Shown: positions 54,070-63,117 of the stretch, one piece after another | Numbering within the stretch: the first letter of the stretch is position 1 | Layout of the letters: every line of letters begins with the position of its first letter | NCBI GenBank assembly: GCA_964501335.1 | Contig: CAZCTC010000010.1 | Location: forward strand, 62,001-126,000 | DNA length: 64,000 nucleotides | Direction: 5' to 3' | Source: CAZCTC01 sp964501335 | GTDB taxonomy: Bacteria > Chloroflexota > Anaerolineae > B4-G1 > SLSP01 | Position numbers and translations under genes: made by a program | The notes under the pieces: model-generated | What the model saw: only the letters and a program-made list of their open reading frames with translations | The model's database searches: none | What the model was told of the DNA's origin: nothing

Positions 54070-54921
54070 TCAACTGTCGGGTTCTTTCTGTTGCCATTGG
54101 ATGGTGCCATAATTGCGGCGACTGGCTCCTCCCAAGGTCATAAGTCCCCGAAAGAAGTCAGGAGCGAGCCTGAAAACAAAATAGAACCAGGGTAAGTAAC
54201 CCGGGAGATCGAGGATGGTGGACCGCTGTTGCAGGGCCTTGATGACGACGTGGGCAACTTGTGGCGGGGTGAGATAGGGGATAAAGTCGGCAAGTCGAGG
54301 CAGGATGGTTGAATCTACATGTTTTCGGAAAAAGTCGGTGCCGGCAACTGTGGCCGGACGGATCAGGGTGACGGCAATGTTAGTTTTCCTCAATTCCCAC
54401 TGTAAAACCTGCGTATAGGCATCGATGGCGGCTTTGGTTGCTGCATAGGCTGCCGAGGTTCCTCCCCCAAAGATTTGGCTGGCGCAGGATCCCAGATTGA
54501 TAATGTGGCCCTGATTGGCCGGTAACATGAATTCAAGAACGGCTTTAGTGGCATAAAGCATCCCCTGATAACCAACCTGCATGATTCGTTCGGCGGTTTC
54601 TATCGGCATGGCGGTGACTTCTTCCCACTTTACAAACGCAGCGTTGTTGACGAGGATATCGATTCTGTGGTTTTTCTGATAGATTCCTTTGATCCAGGCA
54701 TTGACCGCGGAACGGTTTGTTACATCACATAAGGTCAAATTTATGGTCCCTTTAAGGGCTGTAGAGGTCAATTGTCGGGTGGCCTGTGCCAGGTTTTCCG
54801 GAGAATTGTCGCATAGGTAGACATGGATGTTTTTTTGAGCCAGCGCCAGGGAAATTGCCCAGCCGATGCCTTGAGCTCCTCCAGTGACTAACCCGATTTT
54901 TTTGTTTAAACAGGTATCCAT
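54070..54921 (-). CDS. Short-chain dehydrogenase/reductase (classical SDR)
   Basis: 283 residues. NAD(P) motif TGGAQGIG (about 14-21), NNAA (LVNNAAFVKW), catalytic Ser in LGSCASQIFGGG, YAATK with Tyr and Lys. The C-terminal part (LPGYLPWFYFVFRLAPDFFR) is hydrophobic and may contact the membrane, as in ketosteroid/sphinganine-type reductases. Divergent from the glycosyltransferase gene across an AT-rich promoter region. Confidence 0.92.
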   Translation of the reverse strand: MDTCLNKKIGLVTGGAQGIGWAISLALAQKNIHVYLCDNSPENLAQATRQLTSTALKGTINLTLCDVTNRSAVNAWIKGIYQKNHRIDILVNNAAFVKWEEVTAMPIETAERIMQVGYQGMLYATKAVLEFMLPANQGHIINLGSCASQIFGGGTSAAYAATKAAIDAYTQVLQWELRKTNIAVTLIRPATVAGTDFFRKHVDSTILPRLADFIPYLTPPQVAHVVIKALQQRSTILDLPGYLPWFYFVFRLAPDFFRGLMTLGGASRRNYGTIQWQQKEPDS

Positions 54922-55019
54922 ATCTCTCTTACCTTTTTATAATATTAATGAATATAATAGCATGAATTAAGTTAAATATTGGTGTGCAGAGATACATTTT
55001 AGGTACATAATAGTGAAAA

Positions 55020-55047
55020 TTGTCATTCCCCTAAAGGGCGTTATAAT
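55020..55047 (+). promoter_or_regulatory. Sigma-70 promoter of the polysaccharide cluster
   Basis: TTGTCA at 55020-55025, 16-bp spacer, TATAAT at 55042-55047. The predicted start of transcription (about 55053-55056) lies within a few bases of the ATG at 55058, so the mRNA may be leaderless. This also argues against translation from the GTG at 55013. Confidence 0.65.
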
Positions 55048-55057
55048 TTGCCCTGCA

Positions 55058-56206
55058 ATGAAGCTGAACAGTGTGCCTGTGGTGGCCCTTAATGCGCATT
55101 TGCTTTCCGGCGACGCCTCTTATCGGAGCGCCGGAATTTCTGCTTATCTGTTTAATTTATTCCGCCATCTAAACCCTCAAGAAGATGCTTTGCGGTATGT
55201 GCTGTTTATGGGACGCGGAAAACAGCCCGGTATAAATTTGCCGGTTTCATCTTCTTTGTGGGCGACGGATCGACCGGCGGCCCGGATTCTTTGGGAACAG
55301 CTGGCCTTGCCCTGGGCGTTACATCGTGTGGGAGCGAACCTCTTACATGCCCCGGCTTTTGTCGGTCCATTGTGGAGTTCCTGTCCTCAAGTGATCACCG
55401 TTCATGATCTGAGCTTTTTGCGCCATCCAGAGTTTTTTCGGGGCGGCAACCGTTTCTATTTACAAAAGATGACGGGGGTGACCTGTCGCCGGGCGGCCGC
55501 TGTCGTGGCTGTTTCTGAGTTTACGGCTCGTGAAGTGGTTGCTCTGTTGGGGATCCCTCGCGAGCGGATTCATGTGATTTATCATGGGGTCGATCCGGTT
55601 TTGAAACCATTGCCTGCCGGGGATGTGGCCCGTTTCCGGTTGGAACGAGAATTGCCGGAACGTTTTATTTTGTACTTGGGGACCCTGGAACCTCGTAAAA
55701 ACCTGCCCACTCTGGTGCAGGCTTTTGCCCGATTGAAAGACCCCGCGTTGCATCTGGTTTTAGCGGGGGGGCGGGGATGGTTGTATGAAACCATCTTCGC
55801 CGAGGTAGAACGGCTTGGTTTGACCGGCCGCGTACATTTTCCGGGCTATATCTCACCCCAGGATCAGGTCTATTGGTATAATGCCGCGACTGCTTTTGCT
55901 TATATCTCTCATTACGAGGGATTTGGATTGCCTGTGCTGGAGGCTTTGGCCTGCGGCACTCCCACTCTGGCGGCCGAAACGACAGCTTTACCTGAAGCTG
56001 CGGGTGATGCGGCTGTGTTGGTGCCGCCTACCGACGTAACTGCCGTGGCGGAAGGTTTACATCGAGTGTTGACCGATGCGGGTTTGCGGGATTCTCTGCG
56101 CTGTCGCGGTCCGGCGCATGCAGCTCGTTTTTCCTGGTCCGAAACGGCACGTCAGACTGTAGCCCTTTACCACCAAATCCTGGGAGATCAAGGAAAAGCC
56201 ATATGA
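55058..56206 (+). CDS. Glycosyltransferase family 4 (GT-B)
   Basis: 382 residues from ATG 55058. GT-B fold with N-terminal acceptor half (ISAYLFNLFRHLN, ITVHDLSFLRHPEFF) and C-terminal donor half: LYLGTLEPRKNLPTLVQAF, FPGYISPQDQVYWYNAA, and the E-x7-E motif in YEGFGLPVLEALACGTP. Transfers an NDP-sugar onto a growing glycan at the cytoplasmic face. Overlaps the sugar transferase gene by 4 bp. Confidence 0.92.
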   Translation: MKLNSVPVVALNAHLLSGDASYRSAGISAYLFNLFRHLNPQEDALRYVLFMGRGKQPGINLPVSSSLWATDRPAARILWEQLALPWALHRVGANLLHAPAFVGPLWSSCPQVITVHDLSFLRHPEFFRGGNRFYLQKMTGVTCRRAAAVVAVSEFTAREVVALLGIPRERIHVIYHGVDPVLKPLPAGDVARFRLERELPERFILYLGTLEPRKNLPTLVQAFARLKDPALHLVLAGGRGWLYETIFAEVERLGLTGRVHFPGYISPQDQVYWYNAATAFAYISHYEGFGLPVLEALACGTPTLAAETTALPEAAGDAAVLVPPTDVTAVAEGLHRVLTDAGLRDSLRCRGPAHAARFSWSETARQTVALYHQILGDQGKAI

Positions 56207-57621
56207 ACAGAAAATCCGATCACGTCCATTGGAGTATCATGTTGTTCGATGTGGCGGTGATCAACCTGGCCTTATTTCTGGCGTATGTGTTACGTTATCG
56301 GTTGCAATGGCTGAAGGAAGTAGCCTTCGATGCTCCTTTGCAATCCTATCTTCTTTTTTGGGCGGTTTTTTCGGTTTCGGTCCCGATGATGTTGCTGGCG
56401 GACGGTGCTTATAATCATTGGCGCGGTCGTGACTGGCTGGATCATACTTATCGGGTGGTGAATGCTGTGGCCAAGGCTGCGGTAATGGTCATGGCTTTGA
56501 CCTTTTTCTTGCAACCGTTGGTTTATTCCCGGTTATTGATTTTGGAAGCCGGGATTATGATGGTGATTTTTCTATCCCTGGCCCGGGCGACCGCCATCGC
56601 GGTGCAGAGTTATCTGCGGCGGCGCGGGGTGGGAGTAATGCGGGTGGTTATTGTCGGGGCCGGTGAAGTGGGCCGGCGGGTGATGCGCAATATTGTGGCC
56701 CGTCCTGATCTGGGTTATCAGATCGTCGGTTATGTGGACGATAACCCGGTCAAAGGGGAAGGGGAGATCGGTCGCTTCAAAGGCTTGGGGGCAGTGGATA
56801 ACCTGGCCGGCGTGATCGATTCTGAAACGGTGGATGAAGTGATTATCACTTTGCCCTGGACCTATCATCGCCGTATTTTGACGGTGTTACGAGAATGCCG
56901 CCGGCATGAAATCGAAGCCCGTATTGTTCCGGACTTCTTTCAGATGAGTTTGAGCCAGGTGGCGGTCAGCGATCTGGGCGGCGTTCCTTTGATCGGTGTG
57001 CAGGAAATTGCGTTCAGTCAATCGGCTTTGTTGTTCAAACGGGCCATGGATGTTTGTGGTTCGGTCATTTTGTTGATCGTGGGAGCGCCGATTTTTGCGG
57101 TGATTGCCCTGGCGATTAAACTGGATTCCTCGGGACCCGTTTTCTTCCGTCAGGAACGAGTTGGAGAGAAGGGACGTCGTTTTATGATCTACAAATTCCG
57201 TTCGATGCGCCAGGGCGCTGAGAACGAATTGGCGCAGCTGAAGAAGCTGAATGAGGCCGATGGACCGTTATTCAAAATTCGTCGGGATCCGCGGTTGACC
57301 AGGGTGGGGAATTTCTTGCGGCGGACCAGCCTGGATGAATTGCCGCAACTGATCAATGTGTTGCAGGGGGATATGAGTCTGGTGGGCCCTCGACCGCCGA
57401 TCCCGGCCGAGGTGGAGAAATACCAGGCCTGGCATCGTAAGCGTCTGGAGGTCCCCCCCGGCATGACCGGTTTGTGGCAGGTAAGCGGACGTAGTGATCT
57501 GACTTTTGATGAAATGGTTTTGTTGGATCTCTATTATGTGGAACATTGGAGTCCCTGGCTGGATATAACTATTATGTTGCGCACGATTCCTCAGGTTCTT
57601 CTGGGTGATGGGGCATATTGA
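56203..57621 (+). CDS. Undecaprenyl-phosphate sugar phosphotransferase (WcaJ/CpsE-like)
   Basis: 472 residues. Four to five N-terminal TMs (about 10-125), a Rossmann-like CoA-binding domain (VVIVGAGEVGRRVMRNI; 140-250), one TM near 285, and the C-terminal bacterial sugar transferase domain (FRQERVGEKGRRFMIYKFRS, LRRTSLDELPQLINVLQGDM, GPRPPIPAEV). Starts lipid-linked exopolysaccharide repeat units by moving a sugar-1-phosphate to undecaprenyl phosphate. Coupled to the GT4 gene. Confidence 0.94.
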   Translation: MNRKSDHVHWSIMLFDVAVINLALFLAYVLRYRLQWLKEVAFDAPLQSYLLFWAVFSVSVPMMLLADGAYNHWRGRDWLDHTYRVVNAVAKAAVMVMALTFFLQPLVYSRLLILEAGIMMVIFLSLARATAIAVQSYLRRRGVGVMRVVIVGAGEVGRRVMRNIVARPDLGYQIVGYVDDNPVKGEGEIGRFKGLGAVDNLAGVIDSETVDEVIITLPWTYHRRILTVLRECRRHEIEARIVPDFFQMSLSQVAVSDLGGVPLIGVQEIAFSQSALLFKRAMDVCGSVILLIVGAPIFAVIALAIKLDSSGPVFFRQERVGEKGRRFMIYKFRSMRQGAENELAQLKKLNEADGPLFKIRRDPRLTRVGNFLRRTSLDELPQLINVLQGDMSLVGPRPPIPAEVEKYQAWHRKRLEVPPGMTGLWQVSGRSDLTFDEMVLLDLYYVEHWSPWLDITIMLRTIPQVLLGDGAY

Positions 57622-57634
57622 GGAGAATGAGTTG

Positions 57635-58822
57635 ATGAATCAATGGCATTTAACGCCGCAAGAACGTGAATCTTTGTTGGAATTTTTGAAGGCGCTGGTC
57701 CGTACTCCCAGCCTGCCGGGACAGGAAGGGGCTGTGGCGGGGTTGGTGATGGAGGAGATGCGCCGCCTGGGTTTTCCTGAAGTCTGGACGGATTCGGCCG
57801 GCAATGTGGTCGGACGGGTTGGCAGCTCGAGCGGGCCGGGTCTGCTGTTGAACAGCCATATGGACACGGTCGATGTGTCCGATCCCGGGGTCTGGATGAA
57901 TGATCCCTGGGGTGCGGTGGTCCGCGAAGGTCGTCTGTACGGCCGGGGTTCGGCCGATATGAAGGCCGGGCTGGCGGCGACGATCTATGGGGCCGCGATG
58001 TTGTTGCGCCGGAATGCCAATTTGCATGGACATGTGCGGGTGGCTGTGGTGGGGCTGGAAGAACCGGCGGAAGGTGTGGGCTCGCGGGCGCTTTTTGAAG
58101 AATGTAAGTTGAAGCCGGATTGGGTGGTGATTGCTGAGCCCTCTAACTTGCAGATCGTGCGCGCTCAACGGGGGCATCTGGAGATGGGGCTGACGGTGAA
58201 AGGCAAGGCCGCTCACTCTTCGGCTCCTCAATTGGGCGAAAATTCGATCTACGCTGCGGCACGGATTATCTTTGGGTTGGAGATGCTTTCCGATCAACTG
58301 GCCGAAGATCCGTTCCTGGGGGCAGGCGTTCTGGCTGTGACACAGATCGATTCTCAAGGGGTCAGCCGCAATGCGATTCCGGACCGTTGTAATTTGATTG
58401 TGGATCGGCGGTTGACGGTGGGAGAGACGGAGGCCCTGGCTCTGGCCGAGGTTCGGCGGATTATTGCCCGTGAAGGGGTCAATGCCGAGGTGCAGGTATT
58501 GGAAGATGAGGTGCGCACCTATACCGGCAAGACCTATCGGGCGCGCCGTTCTTCACCGCCCTGGGCTTTGGAGGAACGTCATCCGTTGATTGGTGCATTG
58601 ACCCACGCGGTTAAAGATATGGGACTGCGGCCGGTGATGACGAAATGGGCCTTTGCCACTGAAGGGTCGTACACGGCCGGGGTGGCTCAGGTGCCGACGG
58701 CCGGCTTTGGCCCGGGCGATCCGGCCCTGGCCCATACTGTGGATGAATATGTGGATTTGGAACAGGTCTACGCGGCAACTTCAGTTTACGCTGCGTTGGC
58801 GTATCGGTTGTTGGGTAAGTAA
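57635..58822 (+). CDS. M20-family metallohydrolase (YgeY/ArgE/DapE-like)
   Basis: 395 residues from ATG 57635 (AGGAG 9 nt upstream); an upstream GTG inside the previous gene is less likely. Metal-binding motifs: NSHMDTVDV, GRGSADMKAGLAA, EEPAEGVGSRA (catalytic Glu), AEPSNL and the late His in ALAHTVDEYV. Dimerisation domain around GHLEMGLTVKGKAAHSSAPQ. Cleaves amide bonds of acyl-amino acids or small peptides; the order of motifs fits YgeY-like members. No link to polysaccharide synthesis is evident. Confidence 0.9.
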   Translation: MNQWHLTPQERESLLEFLKALVRTPSLPGQEGAVAGLVMEEMRRLGFPEVWTDSAGNVVGRVGSSSGPGLLLNSHMDTVDVSDPGVWMNDPWGAVVREGRLYGRGSADMKAGLAATIYGAAMLLRRNANLHGHVRVAVVGLEEPAEGVGSRALFEECKLKPDWVVIAEPSNLQIVRAQRGHLEMGLTVKGKAAHSSAPQLGENSIYAAARIIFGLEMLSDQLAEDPFLGAGVLAVTQIDSQGVSRNAIPDRCNLIVDRRLTVGETEALALAEVRRIIAREGVNAEVQVLEDEVRTYTGKTYRARRSSPPWALEERHPLIGALTHAVKDMGLRPVMTKWAFATEGSYTAGVAQVPTAGFGPGDPALAHTVDEYVDLEQVYAATSVYAALAYRLLGK

Positions 58823-58833
58823 CAGGAGGCTAA

Positions 58834-59730
58834 ATGGAACTGGTACAGATTTCAAAGGACATTCAGACGGCGTTAAGTCGGGGGAAGGCGGTGGTGGCGT
58901 TGGAATCCGCTTTGATCACACATGGTTTTGCCTATCCCGACAATATCGATATTACGAAGCGGATGGCCGCCGCTATTGAGGCGGAAGGGGCCGTTCCGGC
59001 GGTGATTGGGATCTGGAAAGGCCAGGCGGTCGTCGGGTTGGAAGATGCTCAGATTGCTGCGCTGGGTGCCGATCGGACGGCGGTCAAGGTGAGTGTGCGC
59101 GATCTGCCGTTGATGGGGGTGCGTGGACTCAATGGCGGCACGACGGTGGCCGCCACGATGTTGATTGCCCATAAGGCCGGCTTGCGCGTTTTTGCTACCG
59201 GCGGTATCGGGGGCGTGCATCGGGGGCATCCGGAAGATATCTCGGCTGATTTGCCCATGCTGGCGACGACGCCGTTGATGGTGGTTTGTGCCGGCGCCAA
59301 GTCGATTCTGGATCTGCCGCGGACGCTGGAATACCTGGAAACCTGGGGCGTGCCGGTGGTTGGTTGGGAAACGGATCAATTTCCGGCTTTCTATAGCCGC
59401 AGCTCGGGGCTGCCGGTGGATTATCGCCTGGATCAGGCTTCCCAGGTGGCTGAGGTCTATCAGTTGCAGCGCCAGTGGGGATTGCGGCAGGGCATGTTGG
59501 TGGCGGCTCCGGTGCCGGTTTTGGACGAATTGCCGGCTTCTGAAGTGGAGCCCTTGATTGCTCAGGCTGTGGCGGAGGCCGATGCTCAAGGGGTGAGTGG
59601 CAAGGCGATGACCCCCTTCTTGCTCTCCCGGTTGGTGACGTTGAGCGAATCGCGCACCCGCAGAGCCAATGAAAGTTTGTTGATCAATAATGCGCGAATT
59701 GCTGCCCGAATTGCCCGGGCGTCAGTGTAA
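58834..59730 (+). CDS. psuG: Pseudouridine-5'-phosphate glycosidase
   Basis: 298 residues, full length for PsuG. Conserved ALESALITHGFAYPDN, PAVIGIWKGQAVVGL, the catalytic Lys region DRTAVKVSVRDLP, GGTTVAATMLIAHKAG, FATGGIGGVHRG and WETDQFPAFYSRSSGL. Splits pseudouridine 5'-phosphate into uracil and ribose 5-phosphate in pseudouridine salvage. No psuK kinase gene is next to it. CAGGAGG precedes the ATG 12 bp after the M20 gene. Confidence 0.95.
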   Translation: MELVQISKDIQTALSRGKAVVALESALITHGFAYPDNIDITKRMAAAIEAEGAVPAVIGIWKGQAVVGLEDAQIAALGADRTAVKVSVRDLPLMGVRGLNGGTTVAATMLIAHKAGLRVFATGGIGGVHRGHPEDISADLPMLATTPLMVVCAGAKSILDLPRTLEYLETWGVPVVGWETDQFPAFYSRSSGLPVDYRLDQASQVAEVYQLQRQWGLRQGMLVAAPVPVLDELPASEVEPLIAQAVAEADAQGVSGKAMTPFLLSRLVTLSESRTRRANESLLINNARIAARIARASV

Positions 59731-59801
59731 GCGTTGAATTGTGTTGTGCCTGCCGGGGAGGCAGGTAGAACATAGTTTCTCAGGATGGGTAGAGGATAAG
59801 T

Positions 59802-62195
59802 ATGAAACGCAATCCGGAGAAAATGCGCGCCGACCGGTGGGGCCGGCGCGCTCTTTTCATCTTGCTTTGCTGGATTTTTCTGGCTCAGCTGGCCTGGGGG
59901 GCGCGCCAGCTCTCGTTGACGATCGATGAGCCTTCCCATCTGATGAATGGCTATGCTGTTTGGACGACCGGGTCGTATTGGACGGTACCTCCGCACACGC
60001 ATCCTCCTCTGGCTAATTTGCTTTCCGCAGCGCCGCTGTTGTTGGAACCTGACCGTCCCGACCCTCGTCAAATTGCCGGTTGGCAGCGAGATTTTGTTCG
60101 CTTTATGTTCAATGTGATGCCGCAGTGGCCGAATCTGGAGCGGTTGGAGCTGGTGGGGCGTTATCCGATTATGTTGCTGGCTCTGATTTTAATGGCGCTG
60201 GTCTATCGCTGGACTAAGGAGCGGGCCGGTGGTTGGGGGGCTTTGCTGGCGATGGGGGTCATGATCTGGGATCCGACGTTGGTGGCTCATTCTCAGTTGA
60301 TGACCAACGATTTGGTGATGACGTTGTTGGGGTTTGCTTTTTTCTATCGGATCGAGCGACTTTCCCGCCGGCGGACTCTGGGAAATTGGGTTTGGGCCGG
60401 GGTGTTGCTCGGTGCCGCATTGGCTACCAAGACTTCGGCGATGTTGTTGGTGCCGGTTGGATTGGGGTTGTTGTCTCTGACGGTCTGGCTGGCCCATCCC
60501 CGGCCTTCCCGGGCCTGGTGGCCCTGGATCGGGGGGATGCTCTTTTTGCTGGCGGTGGCCGGCGTGACTTTGTGGGCGGTCTACGGTTTTGAGTGGTCCG
60601 GCGGCCCGCTGCCGAGCCATATGAAGATGTTGCAGATCTTTTCCTCGGATCGTACCTGGGGGGCTTTTGCCGGGGGTCAGCGGCAGCGCGGCGGCTGGTG
60701 GTGGTATTTTCCGTTGGTCATAGCGATCAAGACGCCTTTGCCGGTTCTGATTGCCTTTCTGATTTTGTTGGGAATCGTTTTGCGTCAGGGTGGGGCCCGG
60801 TTGTGGGCGGACCGCTGGCTGTGGGTTTTCCCGCTTTTCTATCTGGCGACTGCCATGTGGAGCGGTGTAAATGTGGGCTATCGTCATTTGTTGCCGATCT
60901 TTCCTTTTGTCTATGTGGGCTTGGGGGAACTGGTGCCGGCGCTGGCCGCAGTCCGTTCCAAAAAGTTGCTCCTGGGATTGCGGAGCGCGGGAGTTTTGTT
61001 GGGGTTTTGGTTGATCCTGGGGACGTTGCGGATCTATCCTTTCTCCGTAGCTTACTTTAATGAAACGATCGGCGGCGCGCGGCAGGGGTATCGTTACCTC
61101 GTGGATTCCAATCTGGACTGGGGGCAGTATTTCAAGGCGCTTCGTATCTGGATGCAGACGGCGGGCGTACAACAGGTGGAGCTGAGCTATTTCAGCTGGG
61201 TCGATCCGGCTCGCTACGGCATTCGGTATCATAAGCTGCCTCCGGCCCGGCGGGGCGGGGATGTTTTGCTGCGACAGTACGATCCGGCCCCTGGGGTTTA
61301 TGCGATTGGGGCCACGCCTTTGCAGGGATTGTTATTGCGCGATCCTGATCTCTATGAATGGTTTCGGCATTGTGAGCCGGTGGCGGAGCCGGGGTATGGA
61401 TTGTTGATTTACGACGTCCGCCCGCATAATCCGCCGGCAACCTGGCTGGCCCAGTGTCACGTCCCGGTCATACCCTTGACTTCTGAAAAGGTAAAGGTAG
61501 GATTGGGCAGGGCTGATTTGCGTCAGATCCGGTTCGATTGTACTCAGGGCTGGATTTATCCTCGCGGTGGATTGGATACGGGTTGGTATGGGATTTACCG
61601 TTCGACATGGCAGAACGGGGGCGCCTGGATGCGCCGACAGCTTACCCCGGCCCGGTTGAGCTATGAACAGGTGGAAACCGGCGAGGCCCCGCCCTTTGTG
61701 TTGTGGGAACAGGAGGGGGGGCAGGTTATTACCTCAACTTACTCTTTGGAAGGGGTGGCGGCCTTCGATGCCGGTGAGCCGGGAGCCCTGCTGGCGCAAA
61801 CCCCGGCCGTGCAGGCGCCCCTGGCGACCGACGGCCCATTGACGTTGTTGGGGTATTCTCTGGTGCCCAAGGGCGAAACCGGCCCGGAGTTGTGGACTTA
61901 CTGGCGTGTGGAATCGGTTCCCGATCGAGCGCTTTCTTTGATGGCCCATCTGGTCGGGGCCAATAATCAGCCGATTGCGGTGGGGGATGGGCTGGCCGTG
62001 CCGCGGGATCAATGGCAGGCCGGGGATGTGCTTGTGCAGCGCCATCGTTTTGAGATTCCGGCTGGAACTGCGCGTGGAGTTTACTGGTTCCAAATCGGGG
62101 CTTATTGGTCGGATCCGCTGGCGCGTTGGTCTTTTGTAAAAGAGGGGCGACCGATCGGCAATCGCCTGATTGTGGGACTGTGGGAACTGAAATAA
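59802..62195 (+). CDS. GT39/PMT-like membrane glycosyltransferase
   Basis: 797 residues. About ten TMs in the first 420 residues and an acidic motif TIDEPSHLMNGY in the first extracellular loop, equivalent to the catalytic DE of ArnT/PMT-type GT-C enzymes. The C-terminal 370 residues form a large extracytoplasmic beta-rich region (for example GPLTLLGYSLVPKGETGPEL, a module common in Chloroflexota GT39s). Likely moves sugars from a polyprenyl-phosphate donor to a surface glycan or protein. GAGGATAAGT precedes the ATG. Confidence 0.88.
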   Translation: MKRNPEKMRADRWGRRALFILLCWIFLAQLAWGARQLSLTIDEPSHLMNGYAVWTTGSYWTVPPHTHPPLANLLSAAPLLLEPDRPDPRQIAGWQRDFVRFMFNVMPQWPNLERLELVGRYPIMLLALILMALVYRWTKERAGGWGALLAMGVMIWDPTLVAHSQLMTNDLVMTLLGFAFFYRIERLSRRRTLGNWVWAGVLLGAALATKTSAMLLVPVGLGLLSLTVWLAHPRPSRAWWPWIGGMLFLLAVAGVTLWAVYGFEWSGGPLPSHMKMLQIFSSDRTWGAFAGGQRQRGGWWWYFPLVIAIKTPLPVLIAFLILLGIVLRQGGARLWADRWLWVFPLFYLATAMWSGVNVGYRHLLPIFPFVYVGLGELVPALAAVRSKKLLLGLRSAGVLLGFWLILGTLRIYPFSVAYFNETIGGARQGYRYLVDSNLDWGQYFKALRIWMQTAGVQQVELSYFSWVDPARYGIRYHKLPPARRGGDVLLRQYDPAPGVYAIGATPLQGLLLRDPDLYEWFRHCEPVAEPGYGLLIYDVRPHNPPATWLAQCHVPVIPLTSEKVKVGLGRADLRQIRFDCTQGWIYPRGGLDTGWYGIYRSTWQNGGAWMRRQLTPARLSYEQVETGEAPPFVLWEQEGGQVITSTYSLEGVAAFDAGEPGALLAQTPAVQAPLATDGPLTLLGYSLVPKGETGPELWTYWRVESVPDRALSLMAHLVGANNQPIAVGDGLAVPRDQWQAGDVLVQRHRFEIPAGTARGVYWFQIGAYWSDPLARWSFVKEGRPIGNRLIVGLWELK

Positions 62196-62289
62196 ATTTT
62201 CGTGAAGCGTACGTTTTCGTGGGTGTGAGGCCGCGAAAAAATGAATTCCAAAAATCCTCTTCAGTCTATCAAAGGGGGCATGATAAAGG

Positions 62290-63111
62290 ATGGCAGTGGT
62301 TTCATCTCGGGACGCCGATAAAGTACCGGCGACCGGCAAATTGAAGAAGATTTCCAGCATCAGTGCGTTTTTTCCGGCCTTCAACGACGGCGGAACGATT
62401 CCAAGTATGGTGCTGGGAGTGCTGCTGGCATTGCGGCAGGTGACCGATGATTATGAAGTGATTGTGGTGAATGACGGCAGTCAGGACTATACGGCCCAGG
62501 TTTTGGAAGAGCTGGCCAGCCGTTATCCTGAGTTGCGCGTGATCCATCATCCTCGCAATATGGGGTATGGGGCGGCGTTGCGTAGCGGATTTGCGGCGGC
62601 GACGAAGGAGTGGATTTTCTACACCGACGGCGATGCCCAATATGATCCGCAGGAATTGACCCATTTGACCGAGGCTTTGCACGAGGGGATCGATGTGGTC
62701 AACGGCTTTAAGATTTCCCGCAACGATCCGATCGAACGGAAAATTATCGGTAAGATCTATCATTATTTTGTAAAGTACACTTTTGGTTTTAAGTTGAAGG
62801 ATGTGGACTGCGATTTCCGGTTGATCCGGCGTTCCATTTTCGATGAGATTAAGCTGGTCAGCGATAGCGGAACGATTTGCCTGGAGATGGTTAAGAAATT
62901 CCAGGATGCGGGCTATGTTTTTGCGGAAGTGCCGGTCCATCACTACCATCGTCAATATGGGATCTCACAGTTTTTCAACTGGCGCCGGTTGATCCGGACG
63001 GCGCGGCAGTTAACCGTGTTGTGGTGGAAGATGGTGATCAAGAAAGAGCATCGGGCCGAATTGGCGATGCGGCGGGCTGCCGCGACGCCGGCTGTCGTTG
63101 AACAGAAATAG
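62290..63111 (+). CDS. GT2-family glycosyltransferase (dolichyl/polyprenyl-phosphate sugar synthase-like)
   Basis: 273 residues. GT-A motifs: SAFFPAFNDGGTIPSMVLGV, VIVVNDGSQDYTAQVLEELA, FYTDGDAQYDPQELTHL (DxD-like DGDAQ), DVDCDFRLIRRSIFDEI. No membrane anchor at the C-terminus, which ends in a Lys/Arg/Ala-rich tail. Probably makes the polyprenyl-phosphate-linked sugar used by the GT39-like enzyme upstream (inference). Confidence 0.9.
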   Translation: MAVVSSRDADKVPATGKLKKISSISAFFPAFNDGGTIPSMVLGVLLALRQVTDDYEVIVVNDGSQDYTAQVLEELASRYPELRVIHHPRNMGYGAALRSGFAAATKEWIFYTDGDAQYDPQELTHLTEALHEGIDVVNGFKISRNDPIERKIIGKIYHYFVKYTFGFKLKDVDCDFRLIRRSIFDEIKLVSDSGTICLEMVKKFQDAGYVFAEVPVHHYHRQYGISQFFNWRRLIRTARQLTVLWWKMVIKKEHRAELAMRRAAATPAVVEQK

Positions 63112-63117
63112 GATACC

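Noticed and set aside
60189..61232. 347-codon minus-strand open frame
   Set aside because: Antisense to the GT39-like gene, with extreme Pro/Gln/Arg/His content and no known motif.
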